Of a DNA stretch of 10,429 nt, positions 1 to 6,240 are shown piece after piece. How positions within the stretch are numbered: the first letter of the stretch is position 1; the number at the start of each line of letters is the position of its first letter. A model generated the notes under the pieces. The model did not search any database. It was not told the DNA's origin and saw only the letters and a list, made by a program, of their open reading frames with translations. The DNA is from CAYGTS01 sp964352905 (GTDB taxonomy: Bacteria; Pseudomonadota; Gammaproteobacteria; JAHCLG01). Both the position numbers and the translations under genes were made by a program. The stretch spans positions 1-10,429 of the forward strand of contig CAYGTS010000093.1 in NCBI GenBank assembly GCA_964352905.1, read 5' to 3'.

Positions 1-52
1 CCAAATCTGAACGTTCTCGGTAAATTCACCTTCAAATTTACTGAATAGTTAC
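1..52 (-). mobile_element. Partial IS66-like MITE, one terminus (other end lies outside the window)
   Basis: Positions 42-52 read TGAATAGTTAC, the terminal inverted repeat of the complete element at 8529-8706. The reverse complement of 1-52 is identical, base for base, to 10308-10359, the terminus of a third copy. No coding potential is visible. If this copy also made an 8-bp duplication on insertion, the bases GAAATTGC at 53-60 should recur just outside its missing end, upstream of the window. The 52/52 identity implies recent mobility or homogenisation. Confidence 0.8.
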
Positions 53-101
53 GAAATTGCAATGCAAATAATCAGTCGTTTTGAACAAAGTGACCTTGCC
101 T

Positions 102-225
102 CAAATCTGACCGTTCTTGAGTTATTCAACATCACGCCGGGAATTACTGAAGCATCAGGCTTACAGCAATTCCCTGCGTGATGTTGCTCAAAGATGGCCG
201 TTCCTGGCTACAGCGGGAATTGCTG
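102..225. repeat. Long imperfect hairpin flanked by two repeat cores
   Basis: Arms 127-153 and 159-186 are near-perfect inverted repeats (about 25 matching pairs, two mismatches and one single-base bulge) around a 5-base loop. Each arm contains GGGAATT-N-CTG or its complement, and a third copy, CAGCGGGAATTGCTG, follows at 211-225. Two direct copies of the dispersed core flank the hairpin: CAAATCTGACCGTTCTT at 102-118 and CAAAGATGGCCGTTCCT at 189-205. It lies downstream of the minus-strand gene ending at 242, so its transcript could protect or end that mRNA, but no T-tract follows the stem on that strand and a standard intrinsic terminator is not supported. Confidence 0.7.
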
Positions 226-241
226 ATTAATCTTATTTCGC

Positions 242-655
242 TTACCTAATATGAAGCACATTACCCTCTGGATAAAAGAAAAATGGTTTGCTATGGCAAT
301 GACTAACTTTTATAGGGGAACTCCCATGACGATGAGAAAAAGTAACGTGGCAAACTTCCTTATGATCGCCCATGATCATGTCGGCGCCTAAGGCAGAACC
401 TGCTACAGGAGGGTAACCCCGTCGAGCGCAAGCATTATCTTGTCGGTAATACAAGCCGCGCTCAACGCTATGTGCAGCCACTGCAGGTAAGGCGTATTTG
501 CCGTTGTGAACGCAGTCTTGGTACTTTTTAACAAACCTAATATTCTGATTTGTTTGGTTATCTATGGTAAAGTGAATGGCAGCGGCATAGGCTGTTAACG
601 TTGGAATGATACTAAATAACACACAACCTAAAAAAACCTTATTTTTTAATTTCAT
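242..655 (-). CDS. Small secreted four-cysteine protein of unknown function
   Basis: A 137-residue protein I do not recognise. The ATG at 655 is chosen over an in-frame TTG at 673 because AGGA lies 9 bases upstream of it and because it opens a standard signal peptide: basic MKLKNK, a hydrophobic core, and a likely cleavage after AYA (residue 24). The mature part, about 113 residues, has four cysteines (48, 76, 102, 120), enough for two disulfides, and a His/Cys-rich stretch near 101-121 (HV, SHRHG, SHCHS) that could bind metal, though this is only inference. There are no further membrane segments and no lipobox, so it is probably periplasmic or exported. It is the last minus-strand gene, 82 bases after ubiA, possibly with its own promoter. 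It may be lineage-specific. Confidence is high that it is a gene, nil on function. Confidence 0.72.
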   Translation of the reverse strand: MKLKNKVFLGCVLFSIIPTLTAYAAAIHFTIDNQTNQNIRFVKKYQDCVHNGKYALPAVAAHSVERGLYYRQDNACARRGYPPVAGSALGADMIMGDHKEVCHVTFSHRHGSSPIKVSHCHSKPFFFYPEGNVLHIR

Positions 656-707
656 GATAGTTATTCCTCGCAAGGTTATTATTTATTATGGTTTTTAATG
701 AAAAAAT

Positions 708-728
708 TTACCACAGCTTTTTTATCAT
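708..728 (-). other. Six-codon mini-ORF with an ideal ribosome binding site after ubiA
   Basis: Immediately after ubiA the minus strand reads TAGGAGG, so the ubiA stop overlaps a perfect AGGAGG. After a 5-base spacer comes ATG, opening an ORF encoding MIKKLW and then TAA. The site is better than that of any real gene here. It may be the relic of a deleted downstream gene, a chance site, or a leader peptide for the secreted-protein gene that starts at 655. No attenuator-like structure is evident. Confidence 0.25.
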
Positions 729-737
729 ATGAACCTC

Positions 738-1586
738 CTATTGCAACACAATTCCCAAAAATATAACCAACCCTACCCAATTATTATTTAAAAACGCCTG
801 AAAGCATTTTTTTGGCTCGCGATTTTTAACCAGCCATTGCTGATAAATAAAAAATAACAAACTGATCAACAAAACAACATAATAACCAAAATTAAACCGC
901 AAAAAATAACCCACAAGCATTAACAAGATTAAAAACAAAGCTTGTGCAATCGCCACAAAAATACGATCATACTGTCCTGCAAGAATAGCGGTTGATTTGA
1001 TGCCAATTTTTAAATCGTCATCACGATCACTCATCGCATACAGCGTATCGTAAGCCACTGGCCAAATTGCAGCTGCTAAGAATAATAACCAAGCAACCCC
1101 GCTCACATGATTTGTTATGGCAGCAAAACTCATGGGAATACTAATACTAAACGCCAAACCTAAAACAAATTGTGGCAAATACGTAAAGCGTTTACAGAAT
1201 GGATAAACAAACGTAATGAGTAAGCCAAAAAAAGCAATATAAAGTGTTAATCGATTTAAGAAAACAACAACTAATAAAAATGCAATAAAGGCTAAACTTA
1301 AAAAGACTAATATTGCTTCGTGAGCATGAATTTTTTTACTGGCGAGCGGGCGATTTTTAGTACGTTCGACCGAGCCATCAACATGCCGATCCGCGAAATC
1401 ATTAATTGCGCAGCCCGCAGAGCGCATTAAAAATACACCGGCAATAAAGACTAATAAAATTTTCAACGGCGGCAAACCGTTTGCAGCAATCCACAATGCC
1501 CATAAGGTGGGCCACAGCAATAACAATAAGCCAATCGGTTTATCAAGGCGAGTTAATAAAGCGTACTGTTTTATTCGCTGATACAC
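738..1586 (-). CDS. ubiA: 4-hydroxybenzoate polyprenyltransferase (UbiA)
   Basis: Integral inner-membrane enzyme that attaches the polyprenyl tail to 4-hydroxybenzoate, the membrane-committing step of ubiquinone synthesis. With the start chosen here it has 282 residues, close to the usual 285-290. It begins, as E. coli UbiA does, with a short cytoplasmic stretch leading to DKPIGLLLLLWPTLWALW (15-32). Both Mg-diphosphate motifs are present: NDFADRHVD (62-70) and D-TLYAMSDRDDD (180-191). About eight or nine hydrophobic segments follow. GTG at 1586 is preferred because AGAGG sits 6 bases upstream; a TTG at 1616 would add ten residues. Either start overlaps the 3' end of the thioredoxin-fold gene (by 16 or 46 bases), so translation is probably coupled. 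No ubiC (chorismate lyase) is adjacent. Identification is firm; the start is moderately sure. Confidence 0.95.
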   Translation of the reverse strand: MYQRIKQYALLTRLDKPIGLLLLLWPTLWALWIAANGLPPLKILLVFIAGVFLMRSAGCAINDFADRHVDGSVERTKNRPLASKKIHAHEAILVFLSLAFIAFLLVVVFLNRLTLYIAFFGLLITFVYPFCKRFTYLPQFVLGLAFSISIPMSFAAITNHVSGVAWLLFLAAAIWPVAYDTLYAMSDRDDDLKIGIKSTAILAGQYDRIFVAIAQALFLILLMLVGYFLRFNFGYYVVLLISLLFFIYQQWLVKNREPKKCFQAFLNNNWVGLVIFLGIVLQ

Positions 1587-3574
1587 TGAGTACCTCTGCA
1601 AATATAACTCACACAATCCGCATGAGTTGCATTTTTGTTTGCTAAATAATCGGGTAAATTTTTTTCATCTTCAGCAATTGCAAAAATCGCAGCATTACTT
1701 AAGTACTGTTTACGATAAGCGCGCTGTTTTTTTTGCATTGCTTGTGGCTTGCCGCGCAAAATAATCAGCGGTTGTGGTGTGAGATAGTCGTTAATCACGG
1801 CTAAAAAACTGGCATAGGCATTCGGCATATAGCTAATATTGGGTAAAGCGGCTTTAATGGTTGTTTCCACAATCTGTAAATAATCACTATTGCCAGTTAA
1901 ATAACCAATTTTCAATAATACAAGACAAGCAATCGCATTGCCGGCAGCTGTAGCTTCATCTTGAAACGGTTTAATGCGAGGTAAGTTGCTATCATGTTTG
2001 TGATCGGTAAAATAAAAACCGCCATTTTTTTCATCATAAAAATCATGAATCATTTGATCAGCTAATTGCAGCATTAAATTAAAATAATCTAAATTCCATT
2101 GTGCTTGTAATAAATTAAATATCGCATCAATTAAAAATGCATAATCATCTAAATATGCATGGATATAGGCTTCACCATCATAATAACAAGCGTAAAGCTG
2201 CTTATCATGACGACAATTTTCTATGATAAAGTTTAAAGTTTTTTCTGCTTGCGCAATATAGCTTGGTTCTTGTAATAACTCACCGGCTGCAGCAAACCCT
2301 TTAATGGCTAAACAATTCCATGCGGTTAATATTTTTTCATCACGATGAGGCAGTGTTCGGTTGTTACGTTCTTGTAATAATTTAGCTTTAGCAGAAGCTA
2401 GCAATGCATGACATTCTGCAAGTGATTTTCCTACCTTATCACGAACTTGTGCTAGATTGTCGCGTTGATAAAAATGCCATTTTTTTTCAAAATTGGCATC
2501 ATCAATAAAACCAAAATTGAGTGATGCAACACAAAATTCTTCTTCCGTTAGCAATTGTTCTAATTCTTTTGCATTCCAAGTGTAATAGTGGCCTTCTTCA
2601 CCTTCACTATCCGCATCAAGGCTTGTGTAAAAAGCATGTTGTGGTGATTGCATTGTGGTTAAAAGCCAATTAGCTGTGGCGTTTGCCACATTAACAAATT
2701 CATTATCCAGCAAACTGGCATAACTGTATAAATATAATAGCGCAGCATTGTCGTAGAGCATTTTTTCAAAATGGGGAATTTGCCATTCATTATCAATAGC
2801 GTAGCGAAAAAAACCACCGCCTAAATGATCATAGATCCCCCCGTTTTTCATAGCGTGTAAGGTATTTAACAACATCATTAATGAGGTTTCATTTTGCTTA
2901 GGATCTTGCGCATAATCTTGTAATAAAAAAGTTAGTAAGGTTGGGTTGGGGAATTTGGGTGGGCCACCAAACCCACCTTGGTTGTGATCATAGTTTTGCA
3001 ATAAATTAATCTTAGCTTGTTTGATCGGTTCGTCGTTAACGATTAAATTTTTATTTAAAGGATTGTTATGAATTTTATTCAGCGCTAATTTCATTTGGTT
3101 ATTTTGTTGATTTAATGGTTGTTTTTGGTTTTGAAAGAAATCAATAATCTTGACTAAAATTTCTTTAAAACTGGGTAAGCCATGATAAGGTTTTGGTGGG
3201 AAATAAGTGCCACTAAAAAAAGGAATTAACGAATTAGGCTCCAAAAAAACACTCAGTGGCCAACCGCCAGCAGATTCGCTTAATAAATAATGCGCAGTTT
3301 GATAAAGTTTATCCAGATCGGGTCTTTCTTCACGATCAACTTTTATATTAATGAAATGTTCATTTAAAATCTTGGCCACTTCAGGATCTTCAAAAGATTC
3401 ATGCGCCATGACGTGACACCAATGACAAGCGCTATAACCAATCGATAAAAAAATCGGTTTTTGCTGTGTTTTAGCAACTTGCAACGTGTTTTCATTCCAG
3501 GTTTGCCATGCAATTGGATTATTGGCATGTTGCTTTAAATAGGGACTATGGGCTTTACTAAGTTGATTAAGCAT
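1571..3574 (-). CDS. YyaL/DUF255 family thioredoxin-domain protein
   Basis: A 667-residue, probably cytosolic protein of the YyaL/spermatogenesis-associated-protein-20 family. The N-terminal thioredoxin-like fold carries the CHWC motif (50-53) within GYSACHWCHVM, then VDREERPDLD (79-88) and GGWPLSVFLEP, all hallmarks of DUF255. From about residue 180 the protein becomes a helical glycosidase-like barrel with GGIYDHLGGGFFRYA and HFEKMLYDNAALLYLY. It ends with the typical Cys-containing tail (YICRGTQC). Length agrees with the family (about 650-700). ATG at 3574 is chosen over an upstream TTG (3601): AAAGGA lies 7 bases before it, formed within the stop region of the ABC ATPase gene, and the family starts at this Leu/Ser/Pro-rich segment. 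It lies 11 bases downstream of the ATPase and overlaps ubiA. The biochemical role of the family is not established; redox function or sugar binding are only suggestions. Confidence 0.93.
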   Translation of the reverse strand: MLNQLSKAHSPYLKQHANNPIAWQTWNENTLQVAKTQQKPIFLSIGYSACHWCHVMAHESFEDPEVAKILNEHFINIKVDREERPDLDKLYQTAHYLLSESAGGWPLSVFLEPNSLIPFFSGTYFPPKPYHGLPSFKEILVKIIDFFQNQKQPLNQQNNQMKLALNKIHNNPLNKNLIVNDEPIKQAKINLLQNYDHNQGGFGGPPKFPNPTLLTFLLQDYAQDPKQNETSLMMLLNTLHAMKNGGIYDHLGGGFFRYAIDNEWQIPHFEKMLYDNAALLYLYSYASLLDNEFVNVANATANWLLTTMQSPQHAFYTSLDADSEGEEGHYYTWNAKELEQLLTEEEFCVASLNFGFIDDANFEKKWHFYQRDNLAQVRDKVGKSLAECHALLASAKAKLLQERNNRTLPHRDEKILTAWNCLAIKGFAAAGELLQEPSYIAQAEKTLNFIIENCRHDKQLYACYYDGEAYIHAYLDDYAFLIDAIFNLLQAQWNLDYFNLMLQLADQMIHDFYDEKNGGFYFTDHKHDSNLPRIKPFQDEATAAGNAIACLVLLKIGYLTGNSDYLQIVETTIKAALPNISYMPNAYASFLAVINDYLTPQPLIILRGKPQAMQKKQRAYRKQYLSNAAIFAIAEDEKNLPDYLANKNATHADCVSYICRGTQCISE

Positions 3575-3585
3575 AAAACTATCCT

Positions 3586-4350
3586 TTAAATGGTGATCCA
3601 ATATTGGCGATCAGATGCATTAATAGCCTGCATGGGTTGTTGATAAAGCGCAGAAAGATTCTCTGCTGTAAATAAATCCGCTATGTTGCCACATAGAATA
3701 TGATCGGCATTATAAATTAAAATTGCATGACTACAATATTGTGCCGCCAAATTCACATCTTGCAACGCCATGATAACGATCTTGTTTGCTAGCGTAACTT
3801 TTCGTAATTTAGCTAAGATCATATGTTGATATTTTAAATCAAGGTGATTTGTCGGCTCATCGAGCAATAAAATTTGGGGTGTTTGTGCTAGTATCGCAGC
3901 TAAATAAACGCGCTGCCTTTCGCCACCGGATAACTGCTGTAAATCACGATCTTGTAAATGCATTAAATCAAACTCTGCTAATAAATTGTGGATCAATTGT
4001 TGATCAGATGTCATGATTTTTGCAAAGTGTGATAAAAACGCCAACCGGGCATTGCTAAGCGTTGCATAAACGCTACAAGGCAAATTGATTGGATTATCTT
4101 GCAGTAAAATAGCAATTCTTGCAGCAATCTGTTTGCGTGAAAAGCTAGTTAATGGTTTATCATCAAGATTAATCTGGCCGTGATCCGCTGATATAAGCCC
4201 TGCTAAAATATGTAATAGTGATGATTTACCGATCCCATTGCTGCCTAAAATTGCCCAGCTTTGGCCAGGCTCACTTTTAAAATTGAAATGACGATATAGG
4301 GTTTTATCGCCTATTTTATAATGTAAATCGCTAACGCCTAATCGACTCAT
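3586..4350 (-). CDS. ABC transporter ATP-binding protein, BtuD/FecE/HmuV type
   Basis: A 254-residue nucleotide-binding subunit of a metal-chelate (cobalamin, haem or siderophore) importer. Walker A is GSNGIGKS (36-43), the Q-loop glutamine about 84 (ILLQDNP), the signature LSGGERQR (140-147) and Walker B with D-loop ILLLDEPTNHLD (160-171). The H-loop is unusual: where the family has His-Asp, this protein has Gln197-Asp (codon CAA), which could slow or alter ATP hydrolysis. ATG at 4350 overlaps the permease stop as ATGA, the classic coupled arrangement, with AAAGG/GGCAG upstream; longer in-frame starts would run through the permease gene and add 40 residues foreign to the family. No periplasmic binding-protein gene is present, so the substrate cannot be named. 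Confidence 0.93.
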   Translation of the reverse strand: MSRLGVSDLHYKIGDKTLYRHFNFKSEPGQSWAILGSNGIGKSSLLHILAGLISADHGQINLDDKPLTSFSRKQIAARIAILLQDNPINLPCSVYATLSNARLAFLSHFAKIMTSDQQLIHNLLAEFDLMHLQDRDLQQLSGGERQRVYLAAILAQTPQILLLDEPTNHLDLKYQHMILAKLRKVTLANKIVIMALQDVNLAAQYCSHAILIYNADHILCGNIADLFTAENLSALYQQPMQAINASDRQYWITI

Positions 4351-5318
4351 GTAACTCTGCCTTTCATTAGCAAGACTAAAAAAATAGGAACGCCAATCAA
4401 GGTGGTGATAATGCCAACCGGTAATTGCAAGGGTGCAACTAATGTTCTTGAAAGCAGATCGGCAAGACACAGTAATGAACCGCCTGCCAAGACAACGCCG
4501 GGAATTAAATATTTTTGATCATGGCAGCCGAGTAAGCGCAATAAATGAGGTACTACTAACCCAACAAAGCCAATGCTACCTGCACTAATCACGCTGCTGG
4601 CTGTTAAAATCGAGCTGATTAAAAATAATATAATAAAGAGTTGATTCGTATTAATGCCTTGGCTTTTTGCAACCCATTCGCCGCGTGTGAGACAATTTAA
4701 CTGTTTGGCAAAACTAAAACTAATCAACATAGCAACACTTAGCAGGCTAAAACACAGGCCGCCATGATTTGCATTAGTCAAGTCACCCATTAGCCAAAAC
4801 AACATGCTGTGCAATTGTTTATCCGGGCTAATAGTTAAAATAAAACTGATGATTGCACTAAAACCGCTGGCTAAAATAACCCCGCTTAACAATAACTTAA
4901 GGTTATTAAACCGCCCCCGATTCAGCATAAAGAGTAAGGTAATGGCTAAAATGGCGCCAAGAATCGCACTGCAATTTAATAAGAAGGTGCTGCCACCAAG
5001 CAGCATTACTAATAAGGCACCGCAACTGGCACCACCCGATGTGCCTAATACATACGGATCGGCAAGCGGATTTTGTAGCAAAATTTGCATCAAATTGCCA
5101 GAAAGCGCCAACATTGCACCAACAGTAAAGGCATTAATGGCGCGTGGTAACCGTAGATTGATAAAAATTTGTTGCTCTAGCGAATGCTGAGAGGTTGTTA
5201 AAAAGTGCCATAATAACTTAGGAGCAATAAAGAAACTGCCGTAGGCTAAGGCTAAGTAAAGGCTTGTTACTGCGACGAACAAAAGTGGCATTAAGAATAA
5301 TTTAGGGTTTATTAACAT
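4347..5318 (-). CDS. FecCD/BtuC-family ABC transporter permease
   Basis: A 323-residue polytopic inner-membrane permease for import of a metal chelate or cobalamin. Family landmarks are RLPRAINAFTVGAMLALSG (about 57-75), QNPLADPYVLGTSGGA (about 82-97), GSIGFVGLVVPHLLR (about 247-261) and the C-terminal PVGIITTLIGVPIFLVLL. The span GFVGLVVPH and neighbours form the coupling helix region that contacts the ATPase. Length is normal. ATG at 5318 has AGGA 8 bases upstream. It is the first gene of the minus-strand operon, followed by its ATPase with a 4-base overlap. PLADPYVLGTSGGA is common in permeases annotated for iron or B12, but sequence alone does not distinguish between them, and no B12 riboswitch is seen upstream. 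Confidence 0.93.
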   Translation of the reverse strand: MLINPKLFLMPLLFVAVTSLYLALAYGSFFIAPKLLWHFLTTSQHSLEQQIFINLRLPRAINAFTVGAMLALSGNLMQILLQNPLADPYVLGTSGGASCGALLVMLLGGSTFLLNCSAILGAILAITLLFMLNRGRFNNLKLLLSGVILASGFSAIISFILTISPDKQLHSMLFWLMGDLTNANHGGLCFSLLSVAMLISFSFAKQLNCLTRGEWVAKSQGINTNQLFIILFLISSILTASSVISAGSIGFVGLVVPHLLRLLGCHDQKYLIPGVVLAGGSLLCLADLLSRTLVAPLQLPVGIITTLIGVPIFLVLLMKGRVT

Positions 5319-5345
5319 CGTATTTTCCTAAGTCTTAAGGCGCTC

Positions 5346-5374
5346 ATTATACCCATACTCTAACATGAGCAAAA
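5346..5374 (-). promoter_or_regulatory. Probable sigma-70 promoter of the ABC transporter operon
   Basis: On the minus strand a perfect -10 TATAAT lies at 5351-5346. The -35 is poor: TTTTGC at 17-base spacing, or TTGCTC at 15. Transcription would begin near 5339, about 20 bases before the permease ATG, leaving room only for the AGGA site and no structured leader. Between them is the near-palindrome CCTTAAGACTTAGG (5340-5327), which could be an operator; a weak -35 would suit an activated or repressed promoter. Confidence 0.55.
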
Positions 5375-5375
5375 G

Positions 5376-5486
5376 GTAACTCGGTGTTGCGATCGATAAA
5401 TTACGATAAACGTCGTTCTTATCACCAAATATGGGCGTTCCCTGCTACGGAGTGAGTAGTTACCTTCAAATTTACTGAATAGTTAC
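5376..5486. repeat. Decayed relics of the MITE family
   Basis: GTAAC at 5376-5380 and AGTAGTTAC at 5455-5463 bound an 88-bp stretch containing the core CAAATATGGGCGTTCCC (5426-5442). Read backwards from 5463 it aligns with the left arm of the complete element at 8529, including CATATTTGG. Directly next to it, 5462-5486 (ACCTTCAAATTTACTG then AATAGTTAC) matches 25 consecutive bases of the terminus seen at 1-52. No 8-bp duplication flanks either piece, so these look like old or rearranged insertions in the divergent promoter region. Confidence 0.6.
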
Positions 5487-5562
5487 CATTTATTAACCTA
5501 TAAACTCCGGTGCTCAATCGATTTGCGCCGCGCTACAGTTCAAAAATACTCGTTTATCGTAA
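5401..5562. repeat. Separated 12-bp perfect inverted repeat in the divergent intergenic region
   Basis: TTACGATAAACG at 5401-5412 and its exact complement CGTTTATCGTAA at 5551-5562 bracket the relics above. In addition, AACTCGGTGTTGCGATCGAT (5378-5397) loosely resembles AACTCCGGTGCTCAATCGAT (5506-5525) in direct orientation. This may be the remains of a larger palindromic element. The remainder of the gap up to 5664 shows no gene and only weak promoter-like sequence for rppH. Confidence 0.4.
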
Positions 5563-5664
5563 GTCCTAAACGTATTGGGATGAATCTCCAAAAATAATTT
5601 TTGCTTCATTTAGACCTTTGTGGAAAAATGCAAGTAATGAGCAAATTAATTCTGGAAATTGTAA

Positions 5665-6138
5665 GTGATTGATGAACAAGGGTTTCGAGCTAATGTTGGG
5701 ATTGTCTTAGTTAATGATAAAAAATGTGTGTTTTGGGGGCGGCGGATTGGGCAAAGTGCTTGGCAATTCCCTCAAGGTGGTGTGCATGATGATGAAACGC
5801 TAGAAGCAACTTTGTACCGTGAACTAGCGGAAGAAATTGGCTTGCAGCAGACCGATGTAGTAGTCTTAGGCTGCACCAAAGATTGGTTGTATTATCGCAT
5901 TCCAGAAAATATGCAGCGTAAATATCGCAAACCCATTTGCATAGGCCAAAAACAAAAGTGGTATTTATTACAATTGCAATGCCCTGAGCAAAAATTACGG
6001 TTAGACTTAAGCGATTCACCCGAATTTGATAGCTGGTGTTGGGTTGATTATTGGTACCCAGTGAACCACGTCATTAAATTTAAACGCAATGTTTATCAAC
6101 GGGTATTAAACGAGTTTGCGCCTTTGGTTTTTAAATAG
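5665..6138 (+). CDS. rppH: RNA pyrophosphohydrolase (RppH/NudH)
   Basis: Cytosolic Nudix hydrolase that removes pyrophosphate from the 5' end of triphosphorylated mRNA, exposing it to RNase E decay. The 157 residues track E. coli RppH from the first residue (MIDEQGFRANVGIVL) to WVDYWYPVNHVIKFKRNVY. The Nudix box spans 38-60 (GGVHDDETL then RELAEEIGL), with catalytic metal-binding glutamates 53, 56 and 57. KPICIGQKQKWYLLQL (89-104) is another family hallmark. The start is GTG, forced by the match to the family N-terminus; the site GGA 8 bases upstream is weak, so expression may be modest. It is the first gene of the plus-strand cluster with ptsP, as in E. coli, 102 bases before the ptsP start. 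Confidence 0.96.
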   Translation: MIDEQGFRANVGIVLVNDKKCVFWGRRIGQSAWQFPQGGVHDDETLEATLYRELAEEIGLQQTDVVVLGCTKDWLYYRIPENMQRKYRKPICIGQKQKWYLLQLQCPEQKLRLDLSDSPEFDSWCWVDYWYPVNHVIKFKRNVYQRVLNEFAPLVFK

Positions 6139-6189
6139 CTATCTATGGAGTAATTAGCTAAGCTACTTTAGTACAGAAATAAAATTGCT

Positions 6190-6228
6190 GAGAACGCCCA
6201 AAGATGTGTGTTCTCTTCTACGGAGCAC
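6190..6228 (+). repeat. Decayed repeat core with hairpin just before ptsP
   Basis: CAAAGATGTGTGTTCTC (6199-6215) is a copy of the 17-bp core, followed by TTCTACGGAGCAC, which resembles CTGCTACGGAGTG at 5442-5454. GAGAAC (6190-6195) and GTTCTC (6210-6215) can pair to form a stem with a 14-base loop. The ACGGAG in it is the only Shine-Dalgarno-like site near ptsP, although it lies 15 bases from the ATG, farther than usual. Confidence 0.45.
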
Positions 6229-6240
6229 AACACTAACATC

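Noticed and set aside
690..725. Intrinsic terminator after ubiA (A-run and T-run around GCTGTGG)
   Set aside because: The stem would be A-T pairs only, with no GC-rich portion; too weak to call.
4351..4470. Longer N-terminus for the ABC ATPase (40 extra residues)
   Set aside because: It reads out of frame through the permease C-terminus; the ATGA overlap and family alignment place the start at 4350.
4804..5190. 128-residue ORF on the plus strand inside the permease gene
   Set aside because: Antisense shadow: the opposite strand encodes an unbroken, clearly recognisable FecCD permease; the ORF protein has no domain character and no ribosome binding site.
5597..5625. Promoter for rppH (TTGCTT, 17 bases, AAAAAT)
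   Set aside because: Only 3 of 6 and 4 of 6 consensus matches in very AT-rich sequence; not distinguishable from chance.
5319..5664. Cobalamin riboswitch or other structured leader for the importer operon
   Set aside because: The probable transcription start leaves only about 20 bases of leader, and no recognisable B12-box sequence was found on that strand.
5711..6019. 102-residue minus-strand ORF over rppH
   Set aside because: Antisense to the Nudix box region of a well-conserved gene; no start signal.
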